Source: an uncultured Clostridia bacterium
Lineage (GTDB): Bacteria > Bacillota > Clostridia > Christensenellales > Borkfalkiaceae
Assembly: GCA_947175325.1 (NCBI GenBank)
Contig: CAMWME010000008.1
Location: 1 to 56,129 of the forward strand
Length of the DNA: 56,129 nucleotides
Direction of reading: 5' to 3'
Position numbers and translations under genes: made by a program
Shown: positions 14,857-24,508 of the stretch, in pieces
How the letters are laid out: each line of letters starts with the position of its first letter
Numbering within the stretch: the first letter of the stretch is position 1
The notes under the pieces: model-generated
Databases searched by the model: none
The model's input: only the letters and a program-made list of their open reading frames with translations
Told to the model about the DNA's origin: nothing

Positions 14857-16560
14857 ATGAATAAATACGCTATATTGCACAGACCCGAAAGTAACTTTGC
14901 ATACGCCACGGCGAAAAACAAGCTTATCGTAATTTTAAGGGTTGCCGCAAACGACGAGTTAGAAAAGGTAGAAATACTTTACAACAATAAATACGCTTTT
15001 ACTAAAACCCGTTCCCGAATTTCAATGGCAAGGTACGCCGAGGACGGACTTTTCGCCTATTACCGTGCGGAAATTACCCTACCCGACGCGCGGTTTGCTT
15101 ACATTTTCAAGATAACTGAAAAGGGGAAGGTCTACTATTATTCCGAGGAAGGACTTTCCGAAGAATACGAATTTAATCTTGCATACTATACGTTTTTTCA
15201 GTTCGCGTTCATAAACGGCGTGGACGTTATGCCCGTCTTGGACTGGGCGGGTTCAGCCGTGTTCTATCAGATTTTTATCGACAGATTTGCGCGCGGCGAT
15301 TACTCGAAAGACGATAAATATATCAACACGCCGTGGGATAGCGAAATCGACCGCTATTCGTTTACGGGCGGCGACCTTGACGGCGTAAGGGAAAAATTGC
15401 CGTATCTTAAAGAGATGGGTATAAACGCGCTGTATTTAACGCCCGTTTTCCTATCCGACTCTAACCACAAATACAGCGTAAAGGACTATCTTACCGTTGA
15501 CCCGCAGTTCGGCGATAACGAGAAATTAAAAGGGCTTTTGACCTCGGCGCACGGGCTTGGAATGAAGGTTATTATAGATACCGTTTTCAACCACTGCGAC
15601 GCGGGGCACGAATATTTTAAGGACGTTGTCCAAAACGGCAAAGCGTCAAAGTATTACGACTGGTTCGTAATCGACGGGGAATATCCCGACGAAAAGCGGG
15701 GCAACTACGCGTGCTTTGCGGAGTGCAAGCATATGCCGAAGTGGAACACCAGCAACCCCTCCGTGAGAAGGTATTTGACGGACATTGCGCTGGAATATCT
15801 AAAAACCGGTTTCGACGGGTTGCGGCTTGACGTTGCCGACGAAATTTCGCACGAGATGTGGCGGCAGCTTAGGCGGGAGGTAAAGGAAAAATATCCGTCC
15901 GCGCTTATCCTCGGCGAGATATGGCACGACAACGAGCATTGGCTTAAAGGCGACCAGTTCGACGGAGTGATGAACTATAAGCTGCAAAAGATTTTGGTTG
16001 ATTACTTCGGCAAAGCTCCCGTAAGCGCAAAAAACGCGGCGGACAGAATGAACGGAATATTGGTTGCAAACACCGAGCAAGCCAACGCAAACTCCTTGAA
16101 CTTTTTGGATAACCACGACACGCCGAGGTTTTTAAGGACCACGGGCGGCAACAAAGACAAGCTACTTTGCGCGCTGTGTGCAATGGTTTTATTCCCGGGT
16201 ATGCCGTGCGTGTTTTACGGCACGGAGCTTCCCTTGGACGGCGCGGGCGACCCCGATTGCCGCAAGCCCTTCGATTGGAGCTTCAAGGGGCGAGAGGACG
16301 GCTACAAGGATAATTTTTATAAAATTTTGGCTTTGAAAAAATTGCCCGCCTTGCAAGGCACGGGATGCAAAGTTCGCGCCGAAAACGGCGTTTTGAGCAT
16401 TACGCGAGAGGCGGACGGCGAGAGCGTTACGGCGTACTTCAACACGAGCGGGAAAGCGAAGAGAATTGAAGTGCAAGGCGAAGTGATTTTCGGCTTGAAT
16501 TATTGTGGCGACAGAATTTTAAACGACGGAACGGTCGTTATTAAAAATATAAAAAATTAA
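14857..16560 (+). CDS. Cytoplasmic GH13 neopullulanase/cyclomaltodextrinase-type enzyme
   Basis: A 567-residue GH13 enzyme with no signal peptide. Residues 1-125 are an N-terminal beta domain of the CBM34 type. The barrel begins at AVFYQIFIDRFARGDY and carries DTVFNHC, GLRLDVADE, LILGEIWHDN and NFLDNHDTPR, giving Asp325, Glu354 and Asp421. This set fits the GH13_20 group (neopullulanase, cyclomaltodextrinase, maltogenic amylase), which splits imported maltodextrins or cyclodextrins. ATG is two bases after the regulator's stop. The importer genes follow 21 bp downstream. Exact product specificity cannot be read from the sequence. Confidence 0.92.
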   Translation: MNKYAILHRPESNFAYATAKNKLIVILRVAANDELEKVEILYNNKYAFTKTRSRISMARYAEDGLFAYYRAEITLPDARFAYIFKITEKGKVYYYSEEGLSEEYEFNLAYYTFFQFAFINGVDVMPVLDWAGSAVFYQIFIDRFARGDYSKDDKYINTPWDSEIDRYSFTGGDLDGVREKLPYLKEMGINALYLTPVFLSDSNHKYSVKDYLTVDPQFGDNEKLKGLLTSAHGLGMKVIIDTVFNHCDAGHEYFKDVVQNGKASKYYDWFVIDGEYPDEKRGNYACFAECKHMPKWNTSNPSVRRYLTDIALEYLKTGFDGLRLDVADEISHEMWRQLRREVKEKYPSALILGEIWHDNEHWLKGDQFDGVMNYKLQKILVDYFGKAPVSAKNAADRMNGILVANTEQANANSLNFLDNHDTPRFLRTTGGNKDKLLCALCAMVLFPGMPCVFYGTELPLDGAGDPDCRKPFDWSFKGREDGYKDNFYKILALKKLPALQGTGCKVRAENGVLSITREADGESVTAYFNTSGKAKRIEVQGEVIFGLNYCGDRILNDGTVVIKNIKN

Positions 16561-16581
16561 ACGGTATAGGAGGACATTTTG

Positions 16582-17850
16582 ATGAAAAAACGTTTAATAT
16601 CTTTACTTGCTTGCGGCGTGCTTACTGCAAGCGCGGTTGCGGGCTTGACTGCTTGCGGTGACGGCGGTATTAAGTTGACCGTGTGGGGCTCGGCAACGCA
16701 ACAAGAAACTTTGAAACAGATGGTCGAGGAGTTTAAGGCGGCAAACCCCGATACAAAGTACAATATTGAAGTAGGTGTCGGTGAAGAGGATATGGCGGCA
16801 AGTAACGTTACGAAGGCGCCTTCCGCGGCGGCAGACGTATATTGCTATTCCAACGACCAGCTTATTAACCTTTTAAAGCTTGGTGCACTTTCAAGATTGG
16901 GCGGTGATTACCTTGACTTCGTAAAGACGAATAACAGCGAAGAATCGGTTGCTTCCGGTTCGATTGCATACGGCACTGACGACGAGAAAGTCTACGGCTA
17001 CCCGTACGCGGCAGATAACGGATACTTTATGTATTATGACAAGTCGGTTTTGACAGAAGAACAAGTCGGTTCGCTTGAAACTATTATCTCTGTATGCGAA
17101 GGCGCCGGAAAGAAAATACACTGGGCGTTAGACGTGCCTTGGTACGTTGCCGGATGGTTCTTTACTTTCGGCGGTGAATATAAAGTTGAGTACGATTACA
17201 GCAACAATTACACCGAAACCAAGGTAGAAGTAAACTTCAATGAAAACGGTGGTATTTTGGCGTCCAAAGCTATGGCTATGCTTGCGGGCAGTTCTTCTTT
17301 TGCGGGCAAGGGCACGGACGACGAAAAGATACTTACGGGCTTTGCTACGCACAATACGGCCGTTGCGGTGTCGGGCACGTGGAACGCTAAGGCTATAAAG
17401 GAAAGATTGGGTGACAACTACGGCGTATGCGAGCTTCCCACTGTTACGGTTGACGGCACGACGAAGCATCTTTATTCCTTCAAGGGTTACAAGCTTATGG
17501 GCGTAAACCCTAATACCAAGTATGCGGCAGAAGCGCACAAGCTCGCGCAATTCCTTACGAGCGAAGCAAATCAGCAAGCACGCTATGAAAAGCACCAGAT
17601 AGGACCTACCAACAAGACGGTTGCAAATTCTGATGCAGTTAAGGGCGATATAACGCTTAACGTTCTCAACAGCCAGAATGAGTACGCGTTGGAGCAAGTT
17701 TCCGTTCCCACCAACTTCTGGGAGCCTTTAAAGGGCTACGGTTTAAATATTATAGATAAACTTATCGACGAAAAAGGCTCTTCGGGTGAAAAATTCACTT
17801 ATCAGAATTATCTCAATTCTATGGTGGCAAGCATTAAAGGAAATAAGTAA
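16582..17850 (+). CDS. malE: Maltodextrin ABC transporter substrate-binding lipoprotein
   Basis: A 422-residue extracellular solute-binding lipoprotein (signal peptide, lipobox LTAC, Cys25). The family 1 solute-binding fold is seen in IKLTVWGSATQQETLKQMVEEFKAANPD, then ADVYCYSNDQLINLLKLGAL and YGYPYAADNGYFMYYDKS, with an aromatic-rich C-terminal lobe (VPTNFWEPLKGYG). It should bind maltodextrins and deliver them to the MalF/MalG pair encoded next. A TTG at 16579 is also in frame, but the ATG at 16582 has the better distance from AGGAGG. A weak, degenerate operator-like sequence overlaps the end of the upstream gene. Confidence 0.92.
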   Translation: MKKRLISLLACGVLTASAVAGLTACGDGGIKLTVWGSATQQETLKQMVEEFKAANPDTKYNIEVGVGEEDMAASNVTKAPSAAADVYCYSNDQLINLLKLGALSRLGGDYLDFVKTNNSEESVASGSIAYGTDDEKVYGYPYAADNGYFMYYDKSVLTEEQVGSLETIISVCEGAGKKIHWALDVPWYVAGWFFTFGGEYKVEYDYSNNYTETKVEVNFNENGGILASKAMAMLAGSSSFAGKGTDDEKILTGFATHNTAVAVSGTWNAKAIKERLGDNYGVCELPTVTVDGTTKHLYSFKGYKLMGVNPNTKYAAEAHKLAQFLTSEANQQARYEKHQIGPTNKTVANSDAVKGDITLNVLNSQNEYALEQVSVPTNFWEPLKGYGLNIIDKLIDEKGSSGEKFTYQNYLNSMVASIKGNK

Positions 17851-17870
17851 TAACAATTTTCGGGGAAACT

Positions 17871-19382
17871 ATGGTTGATTTGGAATATCTGAAAATGTCG
17901 CCGTGGGGAAAGTTTTGGTTTAACTTCAAAAGCTTTTTCAAGCGGTTGCCGTCTTCGTTTGTGGCATTCTTCAAGGCGATACCAAAAAAACTTTATAAGC
18001 TTTGGCTCGCTTTTGCCGGTATTTTTATAAATATCGGCAAGGCGGCAAAAGACGGTGATTGGAAAACTAGAACCTCGTTCGGAATAATGGGCTTCGGGCT
18101 TTTGGCACGCAAGCAGTATTTAAAGGGTATTTTATACCTCGTTTTTGAAATTCTGTTCGTTCTGTATATGGTTTTCTTCGGTTGGAAGTACCTTGCCCAA
18201 ATGGGTACTTTGGGCGTTATGGGGCAAGTGGAAGAGTGGGACCCCGCTTTGGGAGCATATGTAACGAAAGTTTACGATAACAGCCTTTTAATTTTGCTGT
18301 ATTCGCTGTTGACCATATTCATTATGGTTGCGTTCGTCTATATGTGGTATCAGAACGTAAAGGGCAACCTTTTGTCCCAGCAGTTTACGGAAGCGCACCT
18401 TGCACTCCCCACCAGCAAGGACGATATAAAATCCTACGCCAACGAAAACTATCATAAAACGCTGTTGTCAATACCCTTGCTCGGGCTTGTGATATTCACA
18501 ATTCTGCCAACGTTTTTCATGATTTTTATAGCGTTTACCAACTACGGGCCGGGGCATTCTCCAACGGTAAATCCCTTTCATTGGTCGGGCTTTGATAACT
18601 TCTCTTCCGTAATAGTAGGTGGTATATCCGCAGACGGCAAAGAGTTTGCAATTACGTTTAGGGAGATTCTTCTTTGGACGATAATTTGGGCGTTCTTTGC
18701 CACCTTTACAAATTACGTCCTCGGAATGGTGGTGGCAATACTCATAAACAAAAAGGGCGTTAAATTCAAAAAGCTGTGGCGCACCATTCTCGTAATGACG
18801 ATAGCTATTCCGCAGTTCGTTTCCTTAATGTTTATGTCACAGCTTCTTGCCGACCAAGGACTTATAAACAGTCTTTTAATGAATTGGGGCTGGATAAGTA
18901 AACCTATACCGTTTTTAACGGACGGCACAGTTGCCAGAATTACCGTAATAATCGTAAACGTGTGGGTTGGTATTCCTTACTCGATGCTAATCTGCACGGG
19001 CATACTTATGAATATCCCCGCGGACTTGTACGAGTCGGCGCGCATAGACGGCGCGGGCCCCGTAAAGGCGTATATGAAGATAACCCTTCCGTATATGCTG
19101 CACGTTACCACGCCTTACCTTATCACGCAGTTTATAGGCAACTTGAACAACTTCAACATTATATTCTTATTGACGGGCGGCAACCCCCCGCTGGACGTAA
19201 GCGGCAGCACGGGCGGTCAAACAGACCTTCTTATTACGTGGCTGTATAAGCTTACCGTAAGCGACGGACAGTATGCGGTAGCGTCCGTAATAGGTATATT
19301 TACTTTCATAGTAGTTGCAGTTCTTTCGCTGGTACTTTACAACCGCTCTAAATCAGTTAAAAACGAGGAGGAGTTCATGTAA
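17871..19382 (+). CDS. malF: Maltodextrin ABC transporter permease MalF
   Basis: A 503-residue membrane permease. A long cytoplasmic N-terminus with amphipathic helices (residues 1-70) is followed by about eight membrane segments. The EAA loop that docks the ATPase is ESARIDGAGPVKAYMKITLP near residue 388. Like MalF it has an enlarged extracytoplasmic loop (residues 225-265, GPGHSPTVNPFHWSG). It forms a channel with MalG. The ATG is 20 bp after the binding-protein gene, with GGGGAAAC upstream, and the stop overlaps the MalG start in TAATG, so translation is coupled. Confidence 0.93.
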   Translation: MVDLEYLKMSPWGKFWFNFKSFFKRLPSSFVAFFKAIPKKLYKLWLAFAGIFINIGKAAKDGDWKTRTSFGIMGFGLLARKQYLKGILYLVFEILFVLYMVFFGWKYLAQMGTLGVMGQVEEWDPALGAYVTKVYDNSLLILLYSLLTIFIMVAFVYMWYQNVKGNLLSQQFTEAHLALPTSKDDIKSYANENYHKTLLSIPLLGLVIFTILPTFFMIFIAFTNYGPGHSPTVNPFHWSGFDNFSSVIVGGISADGKEFAITFREILLWTIIWAFFATFTNYVLGMVVAILINKKGVKFKKLWRTILVMTIAIPQFVSLMFMSQLLADQGLINSLLMNWGWISKPIPFLTDGTVARITVIIVNVWVGIPYSMLICTGILMNIPADLYESARIDGAGPVKAYMKITLPYMLHVTTPYLITQFIGNLNNFNIIFLLTGGNPPLDVSGSTGGQTDLLITWLYKLTVSDGQYAVASVIGIFTFIVVAVLSLVLYNRSKSVKNEEEFM

Positions 19383-20245
19383 TGGAAAAGCAGAAATATG
19401 CAAGCAAGAAAGGCAGAGAAAGGCTTTCTCTTGCGGTTATATATACAATTCTTATATTAATTTCACTCGTCTGGCTTATTCCTTTTTTCTTGATTGTAAT
19501 TCTTTCTTTGCGAGGGGAGGCGGCCGGTATGTCGGCGGGCTATATTTTTCCCAAAGAGTGGTCGTTTAAAAACTATATAACGCTGTTTACGGAAACCCAA
19601 TTTTTAAGGTGGTACGGCAATACGTTACTCGTTTCGTTGGTGGTAACAATCTTTCAAACAATTATAGTTTTAATGACGAGCTATGCCTTATCGAGGCTGC
19701 GCTTTAAAATGCGTAAACCGCTTATGAACTTGATGCTTATTTTGGGTATGTTCCCCGGTTTCCTTTCTATGACGGCGGTATATTTCATTCTGGACAGTAT
19801 GCATTTCACCAACGTCATAGGGCTAATTTTAGTTTATTCGGCAAGCTCTGCAATGCAGTACTACATTTGTAAAGGCTTCTTCGATACAATCCCCAAGTCT
19901 TTGGACGAGGCGGCAAGAATAGACGGCGCAAGTAGACACACTGTATTTTTTAAAATCATACTTCCCCTTGCAAAACCCATTATAATTTACACGATTTTAA
20001 CGGCGTTTATCGCGCCTTGGGGTGAGTATATGTTCTCGTCGCTTATTGTCGGCACTGGCTCAATGGACAATTACACCGTGGCAGTCGGTATGTGGAAGTG
20101 GCTGGAAAATCCGCAGCTCAGAACTGCATATTTCCCCGTATTCTGTGCGGCGGCGGTTATAGTTTCAATTCCCATAACTGCGCTGTTTATTTGGTTGCAA
20201 AGATACTACGTCGAGGGCGTAACGGGCGGCTCGGTAAAAGGTTAA
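19382..20245 (+). CDS. malG: Maltodextrin ABC transporter permease MalG
   Basis: A 287-residue permease with six predicted membrane segments and the binding-protein-dependent transport fold. The EAA loop is DEAARIDGASRHTVFFKIILP near residue 178. Its first base overlaps the last base of the MalF stop codon. With MalF it makes the translocation path, powered by the ATPase encoded 12 bp downstream. GAGGAG lies about 10 bases before the ATG. Length and membrane layout are normal for the family. Confidence 0.93.
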   Translation: MEKQKYASKKGRERLSLAVIYTILILISLVWLIPFFLIVILSLRGEAAGMSAGYIFPKEWSFKNYITLFTETQFLRWYGNTLLVSLVVTIFQTIIVLMTSYALSRLRFKMRKPLMNLMLILGMFPGFLSMTAVYFILDSMHFTNVIGLILVYSASSAMQYYICKGFFDTIPKSLDEAARIDGASRHTVFFKIILPLAKPIIIYTILTAFIAPWGEYMFSSLIVGTGSMDNYTVAVGMWKWLENPQLRTAYFPVFCAAAVIVSIPITALFIWLQRYYVEGVTGGSVKG

Positions 20246-20257
20246 AGAGGTATTTTT

Positions 20258-22150
20258 ATGGCTAACGTAAGTTTAAAACATATTTATAAAGTTTATCCCA
20301 ACGGCACGAAAGCGGTAAACGATTTCAATATGGAAATTCAAGACAAAGAGTTTATCGTGTTCGTAGGTCCTTCGGGCTGCGGAAAATCGACCACGCTCAG
20401 AATGATAGCGGGGCTTGAGGATATTTCCGCGGGCGAGCTGAAAATCGGTGATTTAATCGTAAACGATATGGAGCCGAAGGACAGAGATATTGCGATGGTT
20501 TTCCAAAACTACGCGCTGTACCCGCATATGACCGTTTACGAAAATATCGCGTTCGGGTTGCGTTTAAGGAAGTTGCCCAAAGACGAAATTCACAATAAGG
20601 TTTTGGAGGCGGCGGAAATACTCGGCATAACCGAGTACCTAAATAAAAAGCCCAAGGAAATGTCGGGCGGACAGAGGCAGAGGGTTGCCTTAGGGCGTGC
20701 GATAGTGCGCGAGCCGAAGGTTATGCTTTTGGACGAACCCTTATCAAACCTTGACGCAAAACTGAGAACGCAGATGCGTGCGGAAATTTCCAAGCTGCAC
20801 GCAAAATTGCAGACGACTTTTATCTACGTAACGCACGACCAAGTCGAGGCGATGACGATGGGTACGCGCATAGTCGTTATGAAAAACGGCTTCGTTCAGC
20901 AGATAGATACGCCCAAAAATTTATACAATTATCCCGCGAATAAATTCGTCGCGGGCTTCATAGGAACGCCGCAGATGAACTTCTTCGAGGGCACGCTTTT
21001 GAAGAAGGGTGATAACGTAGTTATCAAGTTTGATAATTCCGAGGCGGAAATTACCGTGCCGTATTCGATGCTGTACAAGGCAAAGCCCGCTTATTTGGAC
21101 GGCAACGCGAAGGTGTATATAGGGCTTCGTCCCGAGGACGCCACCATTGCGGCAGACGGCGGCAACGCGGTTATCAAGGTGAAGGTTTCGCACAAGGAAG
21201 AGCTTGGCAGCGAAACGCTTATATACGGCGATATCAACCTTGAAGGCGACGGCTACGGAGAAGGCAGCACGAGGATTATTATCAAGGACACGGGCGATAG
21301 GGAGCTTAACGGTGGAGATATTATAGATGTTGCGTTGAACCTTAACCGCGTGCACCTTTTCGACAAGGAGACCGAGCAGTCGGTATTGCCCCGTATCCCC
21401 GAGTACAACTATCTTGATTGCGAGGTTAAGGGCGGTAAGCTCAAATTCTTGGGCGCCGAGCTCGACTTGCCCGAGGCCGCAAAGTGCGGCGATTTGAAGG
21501 GCGAGCTTCTTCTTCCCACGGACGCCATAACATTTAACGGCAATCTTAAAGCCGAAGTGGTTTCGTGCGAGAAAATAGGCGGAGTGAACTTGCTTGCTTT
21601 GACGCTTAACGGCAAAAGGCTTTACGCCGTATCGCCCGAATGCGTAGAGGCAAAGACGGTTAATATCGGCGTCGACTTTAAGAAAATAACCGTGATTTCG
21701 GGCGGAGAAAAGGTGATTGCGCCTATGCCCGAGGTGAACGAATTTGCTTGCAAGTTCGTAAAGAAAAAGGCGGTTGAAGAGGTCGAAGAAAACGGCAAGA
21801 CCAAAAAGAAAAAGGTTATACGCTTCGGGTTTGCCGTAGGTGATAATTTCTTCGAGGCTTCGGAAGAAAATTCGCAAAAAATATTTGCCGCTCTCGGTAT
21901 TAAAAAGGCTTTCACTGCGGGGCTTAAAATGGAGTGCGGTGCGTACGACCTTACCGTATCCGACGAAGGAATTGCTGCAAGCGTTATCGAAACACTTGAC
22001 TACGGCGTTGAAAAGTTCTTGAAGTGCAAGGTCGGCGAGGGCACGGTTTACGTGAAGTGCGACGGCGAGATAAAAGGAGATATTCACCTTTTGCCCGATT
22101 TCGAAAAAGTCGGCATAGTGGAAACCGAAAGGGACATTAAAATAATTTAG
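20258..22150 (+). CDS. malK: MalK/MsmX-type ABC ATPase with long C-terminal extension
   Basis: A 630-residue sugar importer ATPase. Residues 1-240 are the nucleotide-binding domain: Walker A GPSGCGKST (37-45), Q-loop VFQNYALYPHMT, signature MSGGQRQRV, Walker B VMLLDEPLSNLD and the H-loop VTHDQ. Residues 245-375 are the usual TOBE region (GLRPEDA, VHLFDKET). The family normally ends near 370; here about 255 more residues follow. They appear to hold two further TOBE-like modules (around 385-485 and 555-630) joined by a Lys/Glu-rich stretch near 510-520. These could bind regulators or sugars. ATG with AGAGG upstream. Confidence 0.93.
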   Translation: MANVSLKHIYKVYPNGTKAVNDFNMEIQDKEFIVFVGPSGCGKSTTLRMIAGLEDISAGELKIGDLIVNDMEPKDRDIAMVFQNYALYPHMTVYENIAFGLRLRKLPKDEIHNKVLEAAEILGITEYLNKKPKEMSGGQRQRVALGRAIVREPKVMLLDEPLSNLDAKLRTQMRAEISKLHAKLQTTFIYVTHDQVEAMTMGTRIVVMKNGFVQQIDTPKNLYNYPANKFVAGFIGTPQMNFFEGTLLKKGDNVVIKFDNSEAEITVPYSMLYKAKPAYLDGNAKVYIGLRPEDATIAADGGNAVIKVKVSHKEELGSETLIYGDINLEGDGYGEGSTRIIIKDTGDRELNGGDIIDVALNLNRVHLFDKETEQSVLPRIPEYNYLDCEVKGGKLKFLGAELDLPEAAKCGDLKGELLLPTDAITFNGNLKAEVVSCEKIGGVNLLALTLNGKRLYAVSPECVEAKTVNIGVDFKKITVISGGEKVIAPMPEVNEFACKFVKKKAVEEVEENGKTKKKKVIRFGFAVGDNFFEASEENSQKIFAALGIKKAFTAGLKMECGAYDLTVSDEGIAASVIETLDYGVEKFLKCKVGEGTVYVKCDGEIKGDIHLLPDFEKVGIVETERDIKII

Positions 22151-22157
22151 CTTGCTT

Positions 22158-24401
22158 ATGGACAGAAACGAATTTACGAATAAACTGAAAGGGCTCGTAA
22201 CGGACGGGAAGACGACGGTAGAGCTGTACAACGAGATTTCCGCCTACGCTATGAGCTACGGGTTGGCAAAAGCTACTAAGCCCGCCGAAAGAAACGCTTA
22301 CTATCTTTCGATGGAGTTTTTGATAGGGCGGAGCTTTTACAATAACCTTATGGAGCTGGGGCTTCTTGAAGAAACGCGGGAAGTGCTCGCCCAAAAGGGA
22401 ATAGACATAAATATTTTCGAAGAAATAGAGGATGCGGCGTTAGGCAACGGCGGGCTCGGTAGGCTTGCCGCGTGCTTCCTCGATTCCGCGGCGGGGCTTG
22501 GGCTGCCCCTTCAAGGCTACGGAGTAAGGTACAAGTACGGGCTTTTTAAACAAGCGATACGAAACGGATTTCAAGTTGAACTGCCCGACGATTGGCAACG
22601 CTTCGGCGATCCTTGGTCGATACGAAAGGATAACGAAAAGCGCATAATAAAGTTTGCGGATATGCTCGTGACGGCGGTGCCCTACGACGTGCCCGTGTTC
22701 GGTAAGCGCGTAAACAATTTGCGGTTATGGCAAGCCGAAGGAAGCGCGGCGGCGGAAAAAATCAGCGAATACCTTTACCCCGCAGACGATACCGAGGAAG
22801 GGAAGCTTTTAAGGCTTAGACAAGAGTATTTCTTCTCTGCGGCGGCAGTGGGCGAGCTTATCGAAAAGCACGTAAAGAAGTACGGCAAAAGGTTCGATAA
22901 CTTTGCAGACTTCAACGTTATTCAGCTTAACGACACGCACCCCGTGCTTGCTATTGCCGAGCTTATAAGGATACTGACGGCGGACTATAAAATTCCCTTC
23001 CCCGACGCGCTTGAAGTTGCGAAGAAGACCTTTGCGTACACTAACCACACCGTTTTGCCAGAGGCGTTAGAGTGTTGGGGCGCGGACTTGGTGAAGAAGA
23101 TTTTGCCCGATATTTACGCGCTTTTGATTAAGATTCATTTAAGGCAGAAGGAAGTATTCGAAAGGATTAAATGTACCAAAGAGGAAGCGTTGGATATGTC
23201 AATATATTCTAACGAAAAGTTTTCTATGGCAAATCTTGCGTTGGCAGTGGGTAAAAGCGTAAACGGCGTTGCGAAACTGCACAGCGAAATATTAAAGAAC
23301 AGTCTTTTCAAAACGGCTTACAAGTATTACCCCGACAAGTTCCAAAACAAGACGAACGGAATAACGCAAAGAAGATGGCTTATGCTTTGCAACCGCGAAT
23401 TATCTTCGCTTATAGACGGAGCGATAGGCGACGGCTGGCGAAACGATATGTCGCTTTTGAACGATTTGAACGGGCGCGTTGAAGATATTGCCGACGACTT
23501 TATACGAGTCAAAGCCGAAAAGAAAAGACAGCTTTTCGAGCATTTACGGATAAACGAAGGCGTAGATATTCCCGAAGACTTTATCGTCTTTTCACAAGTT
23601 AAAAGGTTGCACGAGTACAAGCGCCAGCTTATGACGGCGTTTGCAATCCTTGAAATTTACAAGGGCTTAAAGGACGGGAAGATAAAGGATTTTCAGCCGT
23701 CGGTGTTCGTGTTCGGCGCAAAGAGCGCGCCGAGCTATAATCGGGCTAAGGCCATCATAAAATTCATAAACGAAATCGCCGCAAAGGTGAATGCGGATAA
23801 GGATACGAACGGGCTTTTGAGGGTCGTGTTCGTGCAGAACTATAACGTTTCCTACGCCGAAAAAATAGTGGCGGGTACGGACGTGTCGCTGCAAGTTTCC
23901 ACCGCGGGGCTTGAAGCCAGCGGTACCGGAAATATGAAGTTTATGATGAACGGCGCGGTAACTTGCGGAACGATGGACGGAGCGAATATTGAAATAGTCG
24001 AGCTTGCGGGCAGAGAAAATAACTATATTTTCGGCGCGGAGGTGGACGAGATTGAGCGGCTTAAAAAGGACGGCTACGACCCTTGCAAGCTGTTAAAGAG
24101 CAACGCCCTACATAACTACGCCGTATCCTCGCTTATAGACGGAACTTTTTCGGACGGAGGCAAGGGCTGTTTTAAAGAATTGTACGACGCGCTGACTGTC
24201 GGGGCGTCGTGGCATAAGCCCGATAACTACTTCGTTTTGCACGATTTGGAAAGCTTGGTAAACGCGCTTTTGAAAATCAATTCTGACTATAAAGACGGGA
24301 AAGCGTTTGCGGTTAAACAGCTAAAAAATACGGCTAACTCGGCGCACTTCTCGTCGGACAGAACGATAAAGGAATACGCAGAAGATATTTGGGAAATTTA
24401 A
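22158..24401 (+). CDS. glgP: Glycogen/maltodextrin phosphorylase (GT35)
   Basis: A 747-residue pyridoxal-phosphate enzyme that releases glucose-1-phosphate from alpha-1,4-glucans. Family blocks in order: YYLSMEFLIGRS, ALGNGGLGRLAACFLDS, GYGVRYKYGLFKQ, the VIQLNDTHPVLAI strand, TNHTVLPEALE, NGITQRRWL, RLHEYKRQLM, and the PLP-lysine motif EASGTGNMKFMMNG. At 747 residues it is somewhat shorter than typical 800-residue forms. A TTG frame begins at 22152, but ATG 22158 is preferred; it lies 7 bp after the MalK stop with no ribosome site of its own, implying coupling. It ends the locus before a strong hairpin. Confidence 0.95.
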   Translation: MDRNEFTNKLKGLVTDGKTTVELYNEISAYAMSYGLAKATKPAERNAYYLSMEFLIGRSFYNNLMELGLLEETREVLAQKGIDINIFEEIEDAALGNGGLGRLAACFLDSAAGLGLPLQGYGVRYKYGLFKQAIRNGFQVELPDDWQRFGDPWSIRKDNEKRIIKFADMLVTAVPYDVPVFGKRVNNLRLWQAEGSAAAEKISEYLYPADDTEEGKLLRLRQEYFFSAAAVGELIEKHVKKYGKRFDNFADFNVIQLNDTHPVLAIAELIRILTADYKIPFPDALEVAKKTFAYTNHTVLPEALECWGADLVKKILPDIYALLIKIHLRQKEVFERIKCTKEEALDMSIYSNEKFSMANLALAVGKSVNGVAKLHSEILKNSLFKTAYKYYPDKFQNKTNGITQRRWLMLCNRELSSLIDGAIGDGWRNDMSLLNDLNGRVEDIADDFIRVKAEKKRQLFEHLRINEGVDIPEDFIVFSQVKRLHEYKRQLMTAFAILEIYKGLKDGKIKDFQPSVFVFGAKSAPSYNRAKAIIKFINEIAAKVNADKDTNGLLRVVFVQNYNVSYAEKIVAGTDVSLQVSTAGLEASGTGNMKFMMNGAVTCGTMDGANIEIVELAGRENNYIFGAEVDEIERLKKDGYDPCKLLKSNALHNYAVSSLIDGTFSDGGKGCFKELYDALTVGASWHKPDNYFVLHDLESLVNALLKINSDYKDGKAFAVKQLKNTANSAHFSSDRTIKEYAEDIWEI

Positions 24402-24406
24402 CTGAA

Positions 24407-24440
24407 AAAGGCGTGTAAGGTTTTAACCTTACACGCCTTT
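24407..24440 (+). terminator. Terminator of the alpha-glucan locus
   Basis: Perfect 14-bp stem AAAGGCGTGTAAGG / CCTTACACGCCTTT with loop TTTTAA, starting 6 bp after the phosphorylase stop codon. Confidence 0.85.
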
Positions 24441-24459
24441 AAGCTTATAAAAACAGATA

Positions 24460-24488
24460 TTGCAAAACCGCGCGGTATATGGTATAAT
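24460..24488 (+). promoter_or_regulatory. Promoter of the two-component system
   Basis: -35 TTGCAA, 17-bp spacer, -10 TATAAT; the start codon is 21 bp after the -10, behind GGGGGAAAG. Confidence 0.75.
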
Positions 24489-24508
24489 TTATTTATCGGG
24501 GGAAAGTT

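Noticed and set aside
16556-16569. Fourth LacI-type operator before malE (TTAAACGGTATAG)
   Set aside because: Only about 10 of 14 bases match and the right half is not symmetric; it also overlaps the previous gene's end and the ribosome site.
20921-22231. A 436-codon open frame on the minus strand over malK
   Set aside because: It lies fully opposite a gene with all ABC motifs; long antisense frames are expected from this genome's codon use, and no start signal or family motif was seen.
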